Assembly (NCBI GenBank): GCA_903813345.2 | Contig: CAIIXF020000008.1 | Location: 25,778,822 to 25,842,821, forward strand | Direction: 5' to 3' | Origin: Owenia fusiformis | Lineage: Eukaryota; Annelida; Polychaeta; Sabellida; Oweniidae | Length of the DNA: 64,000 nt | Shown here: in pieces, positions 1-12,300 of the stretch | Position numbering within the stretch: the stretch's first letter is position 1 | Layout of the letters: every line of letters begins with the position of its first letter | Translations under genes and position numbers: made by a program | The notes under the pieces: generated by a model | What the model saw: the letters and a program-made list of their open reading frames with translations, nothing else | Told to the model about the DNA's origin: nothing | The model's database searches: none

Positions 1-1776
1 ACTTAACGAGCCAGTTTAGCAGCATTATTGTACTCTTAATTTACAATGAGAAATTTTTGATTACACATTATTAACAATTTTAAGATTCTTAAATACATGC
101 ATATGTATAAACTCAACTAGGAATTCTTGGCAGTTACTCTAGCTCAGTGTTTAGTGTTGTATTGAGGGATTTGGATATATCCCATTTCTAATCTGATCAA
201 AGGATAGCCTTTTTATCCATTGATTAGAGAGTTGTATCTCATAAAAGGGTTTAGGGGAGATAACATTCAGGAATAAATGGCATATTTTAGGAGCAGATGG
301 GATATTTTCCTTATGTACTGCTCAAACCATAGAGAGGATGGATATTATATATATCTAACCATCTCCATACATGGAATTTAAAGTTTCTATTTCATTATTT
401 AACAGTTCACTGGTTAATCAAATGCTAATTAGAATTTAAAAGCTCTGGGATAGTATAAGAAAATTAAAATAGATCTTGTTTCTTTGAGTCAAAAATTATA
501 TTTTAGAAGATGATGTTATCCCCCAACCACTTCAAGTATGAGAGACATGAGATTCCAGGGGAAATATAAATATCTACCCTTGTACATTTGAAGAAACATA
601 TATTTCCCCCGGGATAAACCCTGTTTCCAAAACCTCACATTACACAGCCATTATATATTCAGGATGGAAGATTGCATATTTAGGAATGTGATTGAAAACA
701 AGCTTTAATCTGTTTTATAATATATTGGGACAAGCTCTTGTTTATGTTCTCATATCCACCTGTTATCAAAATAGATACCAGGAATATCCTGTCACATTTA
801 AAACACTTTCAAGTCATTGCAGGATAAAAACGGGTATGAGTTTTTAGTTGTTATTAGTTGATGCTTAAATAAGTACCTTCTATCAAAGCATGTGCAATTC
901 AGACAGAATTCTGCAAAGGACAACATCTGAATAGATGTTTTGTATGTAAACTGAAGTCATTCCAATAGTACATTCTAGTTATATGTTTTCCAGCATCATA
1001 AATGCAATAAATGTATTAATGAAATGAACAGTGATGAATAAAACCTGACTTACATTGAGTACTGGGATTAATTGTTCTGTTAACTAGTAGTATAGTCTCA
1101 CATGAGCATTATAGATGGGGTTATTCTCGACTTCAATTACATTTCCTGGCAAAGATCTACGTGCAAGGTTTTCATTGAAGGTGTAACAAAGCTTAATGAT
1201 TATGCTTTCGATGATATTGAAAAAGCTTATGATCCCATTTCAACTTCAATAACTTTTATACTTGATCAGATATCTCATTGATAATTGGGGAAACATTAGG
1301 GTTGCTTTTTGAAAAGATTGCTTCGAACTTTTTACATTCTCTGGTCTTTGTTGCCATTTCTAGTCTTGCACTTAAATTCAGAAATTCTTAATGACTGAAT
1401 GAGGATTGAGGAGACATGGATTTGGGCAAATTTGCACATGTCATCAGTTTGCAAATGTACCCTATAAGGGATCGGAGTCAAAGGCAGAATCAGAATCGGA
1501 GATTGCTGTTACATTGACACTGTATATTCTCATATCACTCATTCTACTTGGCCTTTTTTGAAATCCCAGTTATACGGGATACATTGATTGACCTTGGCCT
1601 TCCTATGACCTTAAACTAAATATATATAAGTGATTGACCTTTTGAACCCAATACCAGTAGAGCACCTACAATCATAATGTTTTAGGATACAAAGATACTG
1701 ACACTTGACCCTAGTTTGCCAAGAAATATTTATGTGATCTTGGCCTTTTGTACAGGAAAATGTAAAATCACAATAC
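1..1776. other. Intergenic or unassigned flank, no gene seen
   Basis: I see no open frame, splice-consistent exon or RNA gene here. The sequence is AT-rich. Around 1540-1750 it holds several TGACCTTGGCC-like repeats in both spacing and orientation, which look like decayed dispersed repeat. It lies beyond the probable 3' end of the TFIIA gene. Confidence 0.5.
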
Positions 1777-1782
1777 TTTATT
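1777..1782 (-). terminator. Candidate poly(A) signal of GTF2A1
   Basis: AATAAA on the minus strand (tttatt on the plus strand), about 1.5 kb after the GTF2A1 stop codon. Another AATAAA lies near 2624-2629, inside an inserted repeat. Which signal is used cannot be decided from sequence. Confidence 0.3.
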
Positions 1783-3327
1783 CATCATTTCTCTTGAATT
1801 AACTCTGCATGAGTAAGGGCCCTCTTGTAAATCAAAATATCAAACAAAACACATATTTTGTACAAATACAGTCATCTAGATACATGAAACATGATATATT
1901 TCTAAGTACAAAATATACAGTCATAACTACATTTCAAGATTATTTTGTAAGTCAACATGCAATATGACACTGAGGGATGCTGGGACTGCATACCATCCCT
2001 TATATACGAAGTGTCATTCATTATTAGGATACAGAAAAGAAAATTGGGAATTTTTCCAAAAATTATATCTGAATGACCATGAGAATCATTTTTTAATTCT
2101 TAATGTCAAGTAATCAAAAGAATACATCAATGGTTAATATACATGAGATTCTAATTTGAACTAAAATGATTTACATGTGTATTACAAATCTGGACCAATC
2201 TGAGAAGTGTTATATGAAGTATTACACTAAATGAAAAAATGACATGTGGTGGCCATAACTGGAAACATGAGTAATTATTTCTGAATATTTGGATATTAAA
2301 GAAAACTAAATTGGTCATCCACTTTTTTGATTACACTGACAACATTTATCTTTATGCTTAAACCAAATCCCCACACTGGCACTTTGTTGATATTCCATGG
2401 CGACAATTCCCTTACATTCCTTGGTGGCAATTCTTGTTACCAATGTGGCAACAACTGATTTGGCAATGGTCTTAAATGCTTTAAACTTATAATATTCACA
2501 TTTTGAATAAATCTTTAAACTTTCAGTCGATATTCTTCAGTAATTATAAACTAGAATCACAGCAACTCAACATTGTAGCAAATCCCACCAAATAAAATAA
2601 AAATATTAAAATCTAACATCTAATTTTTTATTTCAAATGTGACTGAAGTTGGCGAAGAGGTAGTATTATCCACAAATGCCACTTTAATGAAAAATGGCAG
2701 CCATTTTGAAAATATCTGTCAAATGTACCTCCAACATACAGACATAATAAAGCATTACATCTTTAAAATACATATACACTGTAAATCCATCAAACAATAT
2801 TCAAGTAAAAAGCATTAGCTTTTTCACGCAAAAATGGTGGCCATTTTGAAAATTACCCCTTAAACAGATATCATTGCATTTAATAATCATCAAAGTTGAT
2901 AGAGATGATGCATCACATTTAAAGCCAAAAATCTAAAAAATTATTTTTAATAAAAAAAATGGTGGCCATTCTTAATGAAGTAAAACTAATGGATGATGGC
3001 TGCTCAAATGGATTCTCTATATCCCTACTCAAAGTTTGGTGGGATAAAATGACTCATGACTGCAACAACTTTGTAATTCTTGGCAAATACATGTACATGT
3101 ATCAACCCCAGAATGATCTATATATGAGTAAAACTTGAACATTTAAATTTCTTGTACATATGCAGAGACATGAGAAAATCTCAGACATCTTTGGCAAAAT
3201 ACATCTTCATTGGCATCTTAAAACTTATGTATAAGTATGTGCACGCAGTATGCATTTTTCTTTGAACTACAAATATCAATGCACTCCATTCCACTATTTT
3301 CCACAGTCGATTAATCTTCAATGTTTG
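1783..3327 (-). other. Probable 3' UTR of GTF2A1 carrying a transposon copy
   Basis: The stretch between the stop codon and the candidate poly(A) signal has no recognisable coding exon. It contains a complete inverted-repeat element (2582-3045), so part of the UTR, if transcribed, is transposon-derived. The UTR assignment is inferred from position only. Confidence 0.4.
2582..3045. mobile_element. ATCCCA-family inverted-repeat element, copy 1
   Basis: Begins ATCCCACCAAA and ends GTTTGGTGGGAT, a near-perfect terminal inverted repeat. The interior holds several AAAAATGGTGGCCATTTT-like blocks shared with the copies at 9767, 13196, 17156 and 55253. There is no coding capacity, so it is a non-autonomous element. 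Confidence 0.75.
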
Positions 3328-6300
3328 TCACCATTCAGCATCTCCATTGGCTTTTTGAAAGACATAGTCTTTACCCTTTAAGTTCATAATTCCATCTTTC
3401 AAGTGGAATTTCCATTTGTTTTTACTTCTGTTGATCTGGAAATATATAAGAAATGTTTTATAATTCAAATAATGATCAGTAAACAGTCAAATCTATTAAA
3501 ACTATGAAACGTTATGATATTCTCATTTCTAATCAAACATACAATGAAATCAACTTAGTTATAAATACTTTTATTTCTTTATTTTTCTAAAAAAACAACA
3601 TTTACTGTGTATACAATACTACTTAAAGTATATTATATATATTCTCCACTTTTACATTATCGCATTATAACAAGGACAATGTGGGGAGTCCAGTGCCTGG
3701 ATGATCAAACTTTTGCTGTTCTGATTGATGACCTCATTTGCTGCAGTGCTTTCGCTTTTTCCATATTTAGGAAATAACTGGTATTTCAAGCTCCTCACCC
3801 CAAATCTTTTTTTAACAAATTTGGGTCCCCTTGGCTATTTAATTTAAATACACAACAGTGGCGTAGGAACAATGTACGCCAAAACGCCAGTGCGTAGTGT
3901 TGAAAAGTGAGAATAAAAATTTTCCTATGTTCTTTAGTCATATTTTCTCATTGTTCATAAATTGTAAATGTAATCTCGAGCACACTAGCCCAAAGAAATG
4001 TTTTGTGGATACCATATCATTATTGGTCTGTCTGGCAAATATCATTTAACAGATTGATTTCCCTTACCAACATGCTTTATTTCATGAAAATCGAGACTAT
4101 CTTATGAATTTTAAAAGTAAAATACAATTTCGCCAAATATTCGTGAATCGCGTTCTCTTCACGAATTTGAGAGAAAAACTGTTTTTTCATTTTTTTTGCA
4201 TGTTCCGTAATGCTTATGCAAACTATGGTATCATATGATTATAATGATGAACCTCTTTAAAAGATGTATATTTTTTATTCTCCCCTACCCCGATTTTTCA
4301 ATTTCACTACATCGATTTATATTCCGTTGCTATGCAAAATCATAGACAGAAATTATAGTTAAGTCAGCAATTATCTATTTTCTTACTAAATCACTAATTG
4401 TTATTAGTAGTACTTCTTCAAATATGAATGTTAAAGACAAAAACAACTTGAAAATGCTGATTATTGAATAACACGTTTCATTGATTTCAGTTCTAGAAAA
4501 GCGATTACCTAGTTTTTTTTCATTTGAAAAATAATAGATTCTTGTTTTATAACATTTTTGGCACCCCCTAAGTCACGTTGACCTCGATTTGACCTTTGTT
4601 GTGGGGGTGTTTTTTTGTTTCATTGATCACGAATGCGTTTCTTCATATCAATTGATCAAACTAGTTTCTTTAATCTGTACGTATTGTATTGCACGGTACA
4701 CGATGGAATCAGACAATACTATATATCTAGATTCAATTATTCGAAAATTATTAAAAAATCTCTTATTGTTTTGGAAATTGGTCGTCTCAATCGTTCGAGA
4801 CATTAGCAAAGTGAAAATGATTTGTGTCGAGATTTAAAAGATAGGCTTTCCAAGGTGATTTTAAATGATGAAAATCATTCGAACATTTTAAAGCACATTA
4901 AAAAGGTATCAGGGATTTAAAGCTTGCATATAAAATCGAAACGCCAACCTATACGTATGACCAATCGCCCATACAAATGCATGGCTTTAGTATTTCCGTT
5001 CACATTTAGGTTATGAAAAACATTGGAAGCTTAAAATCTCTGTTTTCATAAAATGACATTTTTCGAGCATAAAATAGGCGTTTTGATATAGAATATTGAC
5101 ACAATTGTTTCATATTTTTGGCGGGATTTTTGGCGTAGTGTTGAATTTACACCTTCCTACGCCCCTGCACAAGGTACTAAATTCTACCTGTAACTGGATT
5201 TCCTTAGCTGCTAAGATTTACACTGTTACTTGGAAGTTCAGAAGATGCTATTTTTAGGCTATCTTAGAACTTAGAGTGATAAAACTTGGTATTTTCTCTC
5301 TCTTGAGTATCAATTGTCTCTTTATTTTTCAATATGAAAATATCCAATAGTATTTGATTTGAGGACTGGCATATTGGCAAACTACAACATTCTCATTTTA
5401 TCATTTAATAACATGTTTACCTTGTCGTATTGGCAAACTACAACATTCTCATTTTATCATTTAACATGTTTACCTTGTCGTATTGGCAAACTACAACATT
5501 CTCATTTTATCATTTTACATGTTTACCTTGTCATATTGGCAAACTACAACATTCTCATTTCATCATTTAACATGTTTACCTTGTATTGGCAAACTACAAC
5601 ATTCTCATTTTATCATTTCACATGTTTACCTTGTCGTATTGGCAAACTACTACATTCTCATTTTATCTTTAACATGTTTACCTTGTCGTATTGGCAAACT
5701 ACAACATTCTCATTTTATCATTTAACATGTTTACCTTGTCGTATTGGCAAACTACAACATTCTCAGTATCGAACAGTTCTGCTGCATCTCCTTCATCAGA
5801 AACATCATCACCAGAATTCAGGGGTTCCTGAAAATAATACTATATGTCAAGTAATGAATGTCAAAAAGTGGCATATGGTTACCAACTTATGATCAGAATT
5901 TTGAGAGTGAACATTTTTAACCCACTTTAAAAACATCCTGCGGAGAGCCCCGATAGATTTGAGATCTTATATTTGGAATGACATACTGGTTAAAAGCAGA
6001 AAGTTGCGTTTGGTCGTATTGCAGATTTACATCTCTAATTCTAGCCTTAGATTATAGCCTTTACGTATCCTCTTCATCGTTAACACACCACAGGTACAGA
6101 ATAGTCAATCCTTTACATGTACTCAGCCTTAATGAGGTATTCAGCATATAAGCAGAGGTTTGAAGTTTCTGAACTTCATCACTAAAATAGTTGACTTTTC
6201 CATTACATTAAGGCATCTAAAATAAATTGGTACTTGCCTCTTCTTGTCCATCTTTGTCTTCTTCCTCATTGTCGTTGTCATCATCGTCATCATCATCGTC

Positions 6301-9300
6301 ACCATAGTCTTCATCAGAGCTGGTGTCCTGGTTACCATCTAACTGAACCATTCCATTGCTCTGTCTGTTACTACCATCAGACTGCTAACATTAAGTGAAT
6401 AATTTCTTATAAAACTTTAAAATATACTATAAGGCATAAAGTTCATGATTAACAAAACAGTGCATCAATATTTGACAATATATAATTATGGTTATTATAG
6501 GGTGGACCAAACAATGCAACCCTCGACTTGCAGCTTTGACTGATTTACCATGAGTTAAATGCTATAATAAGTACAATACTGTTTTATGCATTGAACACTA
6601 TCCACAGGAGAATATTCAAGAAGATACCACCATAATTGAGAAGGCTGTACCAAAAAAATGTTGCATTTGTATTTGTACACCCTGTATGAGAAATACTTCT
6701 TAATCTTTTATTTATTCATTTCATGAAAAAAGTTGTCTATGTACTGATAAATAGCATCTTTTAATATCTTTATTTTTATAGTTTTTTAATTTTGGTTATT
6801 GTCCAATTCACTGTTACCTATCCATTCTACTGTATAAAGGTTGGTGATAAATCATTGAATAGGCTCTTTTTATATCTTTATTTCAATAGTTTGTTTGATT
6901 TTGTGTTACTGTCGAATTCCTGTCACCTGTCTATTCTATAGTATCTATAGATATAATGAACCTCAATAGTTATACCTGTGAGGGCACCTGTACCATGCTG
7001 ACCCCCTGGGGCAGTGTGAATGTAGGATTTTGCCCCTGCAGCTGTTGTTGGAGCTGTAGTTGTTGCTGCAGCTGTTGAATATCCACACCTGGTGGAGCTT
7101 GTATTGTAATATACTGTTGCTGTTGTTGTTGTGTGGATTGACCTGAATCATAAACAAATGCAGCTTTTTTTAAAGGGCTGACCAAGTTAAACATTTGAAT
7201 CACTAAACTATACATTTCAAGGGCTTACCAAGGTAAACATTTGAATGACTAAACTATACATTTCAAGAATCTATAGTAAGTTCTGTGCAGTGTCCCTCTC
7301 AGGAATATTTCTAAACTAAAAAAAGTATATGTGCAACATATATGTGACCCACAGGCCCAGAGTTGGTTGGTTTAAAACAAAGTGCTGATTTACTAGTATT
7401 CAGCCTGGAAAAGATAAAATAGCAACAGAGTTTTAACTTAATTTAAACTAGCAAGTCAAGAATCTTATGAAGATTTTCTAATCCTCAACAGAGTAAAATT
7501 GATACTAAACTGTGTGCAACACTCAACTGCAATGCTAGTAGATTACTGCTTTGGAGACTACATTTTGTATAATAACTGACCTTGTTGGGGTTGCTGCACT
7601 GTAATGTTGCCTGGAGCTGCTACTTGTTGAGAGTACATCCCTTGGGGTAGGGCTAGAGCTGCTTGGGCTGCAGCACCACTCTACAATGTAAAATATAATA
7701 GACATATCATGAAAGTAGGGAGTATATTAAGAGTACATCCCTTGGGGTAGGGCTAGAGCTGCCTGGGCTGCAGCACCACTCTACAATGTAAAATATAATA
7801 GACATATCATGAAGGTAGAGAGTGTATTAAGAGTACATCCCTTGGGGTAGGGCTAGAGCTGCTTGGGCTGCAGCACCACTCTACAATGTAAAATATAATA
7901 GACATATCATGGAAGTAGAGAGTGTATTAAGAGTACATCCCTTGGGGTAGGGCTAAAGCTGCTTGGGCTGCAGCACCACTCTACAATGTAAAATATAATA
8001 GACATATCATGAAAGTAGAGAGTGTATTAAGAGTACATCCCTTGGGGTAGGGCTAGAGCTGCCTGGGCTGCAGCACCACTCTACAATGTAAAATATAATA
8101 GACATATCATGAAAGTAGGGAGTCTATTAAGAGTACATCCCTTGGGGTAGGGCTAGAGCTGCCTGGGCTGCAGCACCACTCTACAATGTAAAATATAATA
8201 GACATATCATGAAGGTAGAGTGTTTTAAGAGTACATCCCTTGGGGTAGGGCTAGAGCTGCCTGGGCTGCAGCACCACTCTACAATGTAAAATATAATAGA
8301 CATATCATGAAGGTAGAGAGTGTATTAAGAGTACATCCCTTGGGGTAGGGCTAGAGCTGCTTGGGCTGCAGCACCACTCTACAATGTAAAATATAATAGA
8401 CATATCATGAAGGTAGAGAGTGTATTAAGAGTACATCCCTTGGGGTAAGGCTAAAGCTGCTTGGGCTGCAGCACCACTCTACAATGTAAAATATAATAGA
8501 CATATCATGAAGGTAGAGAGTGTATTAAGAGTACATCCCTTGGGGTAGGGCTAGAGCTGCTTGGGCTGCAGCACCACTCTACAATGTAAAATATAATAGA
8601 CATATCATGGAAGTAGAGAGTGTATTAAGAGTACATCCCTTGGGGAAGGGCTAAAGCTGCTTGGGCTGCAGCACCACTCTACAATGTAAAATATAATAGA
8701 CATATCATGAAAGTAGAGAGTGTATTAAGAGTACATCCCTTGGGGTAGGGCTAGAGCTGCCTGGGCTGCAGCACCACTCTACAATGTAAAATATAATAGA
8801 CAAATCATGGAAGTAGAGAGTGTATTAAGAGTACATCCCTTGGGGTAAGGCTAAAGCTGCTAGGGCTGCAGCACCACTCTACAATGTAAAATATAATAGA
8901 CATATCATGGAAGTAGAGGTGTATTAAGAGTACATCCCTTGGGGTAGGGCTAAAGCTGCTTGGGCTGCAGCACCACTCTACAATGTAAAATATAATAGAC
9001 ATATCATGAAAGTAGAGAGTGTATTAAGAGTACATCCCTTGGGGTAGGGCTAGAGCTGCCTGGGCTGCAGCACCACTCTACAATGTAAAATATAATAGAC
9101 ATATCATGGAAGTAGAGAGTGTATTAAGAGTACATCCCTTGGGGTAGGGCTAAAGCTGCTTGGGCTGCAGCACCACTCTACAATGTAAAATATAATAGAC
9201 ATATCATGAAAGTAGGGAGTATATTAAGAGTACATCCCTTAGGGTAGGGCTAGAGCTGCCTGGGCTGCAGCACCACTCTACAATGTAAAATATAATAGAC

Positions 9301-12300
9301 ATATCATGAAGGTAGATATCCCTTGGGGTAGGGCTAAAGCTGCTTGGGCTGCAGCACCACTCTACAATGTAAAATATAATAGACATATCATGAAAGTAGA
9401 GAGTGTATTAAGAGTACATCCCTTGGGGTAGGGCTAGAGCTGCTTGGGCTGCAGCACCACTCTACATTGTAAAATATTACAAAATGTAAATTTGTTTCAA
9501 CACGTTATCTGTGTTTATATGATAGTTGTTCAATGATATTTCTCATAAGGATCCAGAAATAAGTCTTCTCCCTGTGACATTTTACTTTGTGAACAACATT
9601 TTCATTGAATTATTTTGATTTTCAGAACTTTTTCTAGACAAGTATGATTTTGTTGTCGATCAAATTTTTTTCTTCACATCTGTCAGTTTATGTGTTGTGG
9701 TTAATTATTGCACTAAAGCATGTCTACATAATAATATCTAAAAACAGCAACCCCCTCGAGTAGCAAATCCCACCGAACAAAGCATATTTCAAATCATTCA
9801 ATGTATATCAAAACAATGACTCATCAGTCAGATATAACAAGCCAGTAATATTGTCTCATTTTGGCAAAATATACACTTATGACAATACAGCCCATTTAAG
9901 TGATCAAAAATTACATTCTCATGAAAAATGATTGTTATTTTGAATTCAACATTCATTTTGAATCCTATGCCCATGAAGACATCAGCATATAAAATCTAAA
10001 GCAAATCTGACAACTGGTATTTGAGTTATCGAAAAGTTTATGAAAGAGTGTTAGCCATTTTAATTTGAGTAGTCACAGTGAAATTCTTTTCTATTCCCAT
10101 TATACTAGTACATTGGCCTATTATATTTGAACCAAATAAAATAACTGTAGAATTTGAAAATACATGTATTAGAGTTATCACCTGGATTGATAAAAAGATG
10201 GATGAACATACAGAATGCTTCTCTATAATCCCTCTCGAACTAATATGTTTAAATAGTTTGGTGGGATGACAATCCTTAATCACAGCATTACTACATATTC
10301 TAGCTACCTAGCATAGCAAAGGGTAAAGGGTAAGTCACATTTAAGTTACATTTATCCAAAAAATGTTGAATCACAAAATGACCTGAAACTTGCACCAACA
10401 ACAGACTTGATATAAGCCCAGAGGGGAATAACACCAGAGTTCAATGATGATATACGCTTATAATGTAAACCTGTATTGAGATGACATACATCTCTGACTG
10501 GTCAAAAGTCGACAAACAAATGATGTCATCAATGGCGGTTTCAAAATTTTCGAAATACGCTTCGAATAATATTATGTTCATTTCTGGCGTGTTAACCAAT
10601 ATCATAGCTTCTCATTTCACATCAAGATAAAGAAAGGTGTACGGAATATGCCTATATCAATTAAAACATTCCCATCGATGTGTAGTATTTGATAACTAGC
10701 CGGTGAAAATTCGAACGACTGAAGGTGGTAAGCAAGAGACATAATTATGTCTGTCATCTTTAAACTCTGGGGCTTTCCCTCCTCTTACATAAGCCATATT
10801 TTTGTACCAGAACTTGGGGAGACATTGCTCATAAATGAATTATTCATCTTTCAAAAATTGAAAAAGGTGAGAGCACATTTTTAAATTTGTGCTGTAATAA
10901 ATCAGGCGAGTATTATTTGTCAAGATTTGATATTCTCAGTTATATCAAAGTCTATAGAGGTACATTTTAGAGATCATATATTAAAAATATTTTTAGGTAA
11001 TCAGCATGAAAGAGTCTGTCCTTTTCAGAAATGTGGGAAAGGAAGGGGTGATTTAACAACATGTTTAATGCATGGCTTAATTGCATTTGATACCTGCATG
11101 CTTTCCTTGAAAGGATTTCTATTTGGAGGCCCTGGTATGTTGCGTGGATCAATTATTTCATCCAATTGACCCATTTGTTTTTGTGGCTACAAATATTAAT
11201 CATGATTACAGCCATCTATGCTATATAATTAATAACCATTGATTCACTATATCTTGATCTTGCATCAAATCCCAAAACAAAGATCAGGAATGAATGCTAA
11301 TAATGTGTAGATCATAATCACAAATCAAGACTCAAGAATGAACAACCTGTTAAGTGCACATCTCTGAAAGTACTGGATTTTGCCTCTTTATAAAATAAGA
11401 ATTCATGCATGAAGGAAGCTGCGGGTAAAAGAAAGATGTGCTATCTTAACATGTATTATAGAAAACTTACCATTTCTAGGGTGTTTCCTAGCTGTGTATA
11501 TACAGGGAGACTTGGATTGCCTGTAGCACCCTGACTGCCTACTGCAAATAATAAGTCATATCAATTAAAGGTACTATGCAAAGTTTGAAAATATAGTTTA
11601 ATCATTCAAATATTACTTTTCATGACATGAAATCTACTAATTAAGACATTTTTTGAAGAATGTTCTCCATCTTATAATTTTCAAATATTTGAATTTCCCA
11701 CCATTTTAGAAACAAAAGATTTCTTGATCATCAAATATCTTTAACTCTCCAAATAAAGCAATATTGGTGGCCTATCTATGTTAAAAAGTTTTTATTCATG
11801 TTTTAAACATCTATGTACAGGCCCATAGCCAGGATTTGACAAGGTTTTCAAAAATTTCCATATGACAATTTTGGCCCAAATATGGCTAAAATTACTTGAA
11901 AAGTGCTCAAAATGGTGAAAAACTGCATGATTTTGAAAGAATTTTTGGCCAGGGGGTTCGCCCGAACCCTGCAAACCTCCCTGGCTACGGGCCTGATATA
12001 CCATCTGATTCAATGGGAACTAAAAGTTTTAAATACTTTTTTCTTTGAACCATGCTATTAGTGGGCTATCTAACCTGTTCTTTGTACATTGTGTTGCTGT
12101 TGCTGTGACTGGGCCATGAGTTTCATTTTCTGTTGCTGAGCTTGCTGGTGCTGTTGCTGTTGCTGTTGTTGTTGTTGTTGCTGAACCTGGGCATAGTGTT
12201 GTTGTAATATCTGCTCATGTTCGGCTGGCATCCCCTCTACAGCCTTTGACTGGTTAAGTTTACTCTCCCATAACTAAAAGACAAATATTGCAGTCATAGT

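Noticed and set aside
5359-5892. 177-codon plus-strand frame
   Set aside because: It runs antisense through the donor-spanning minisatellite and GTF2A1 exon 8; openness is due to the repeat.
8805-9386. Minus-strand frames MSIIFYIVEWCCSP...
   Set aside because: Out-of-frame reading of the acceptor minisatellite; the real exon frame reads SGAAAQAALALPQG.
7690-9470. CRISPR-like array of regular repeats
   Set aside because: There are no unique spacers; the whole ~100-bp unit repeats and it lies in a eukaryotic intron.
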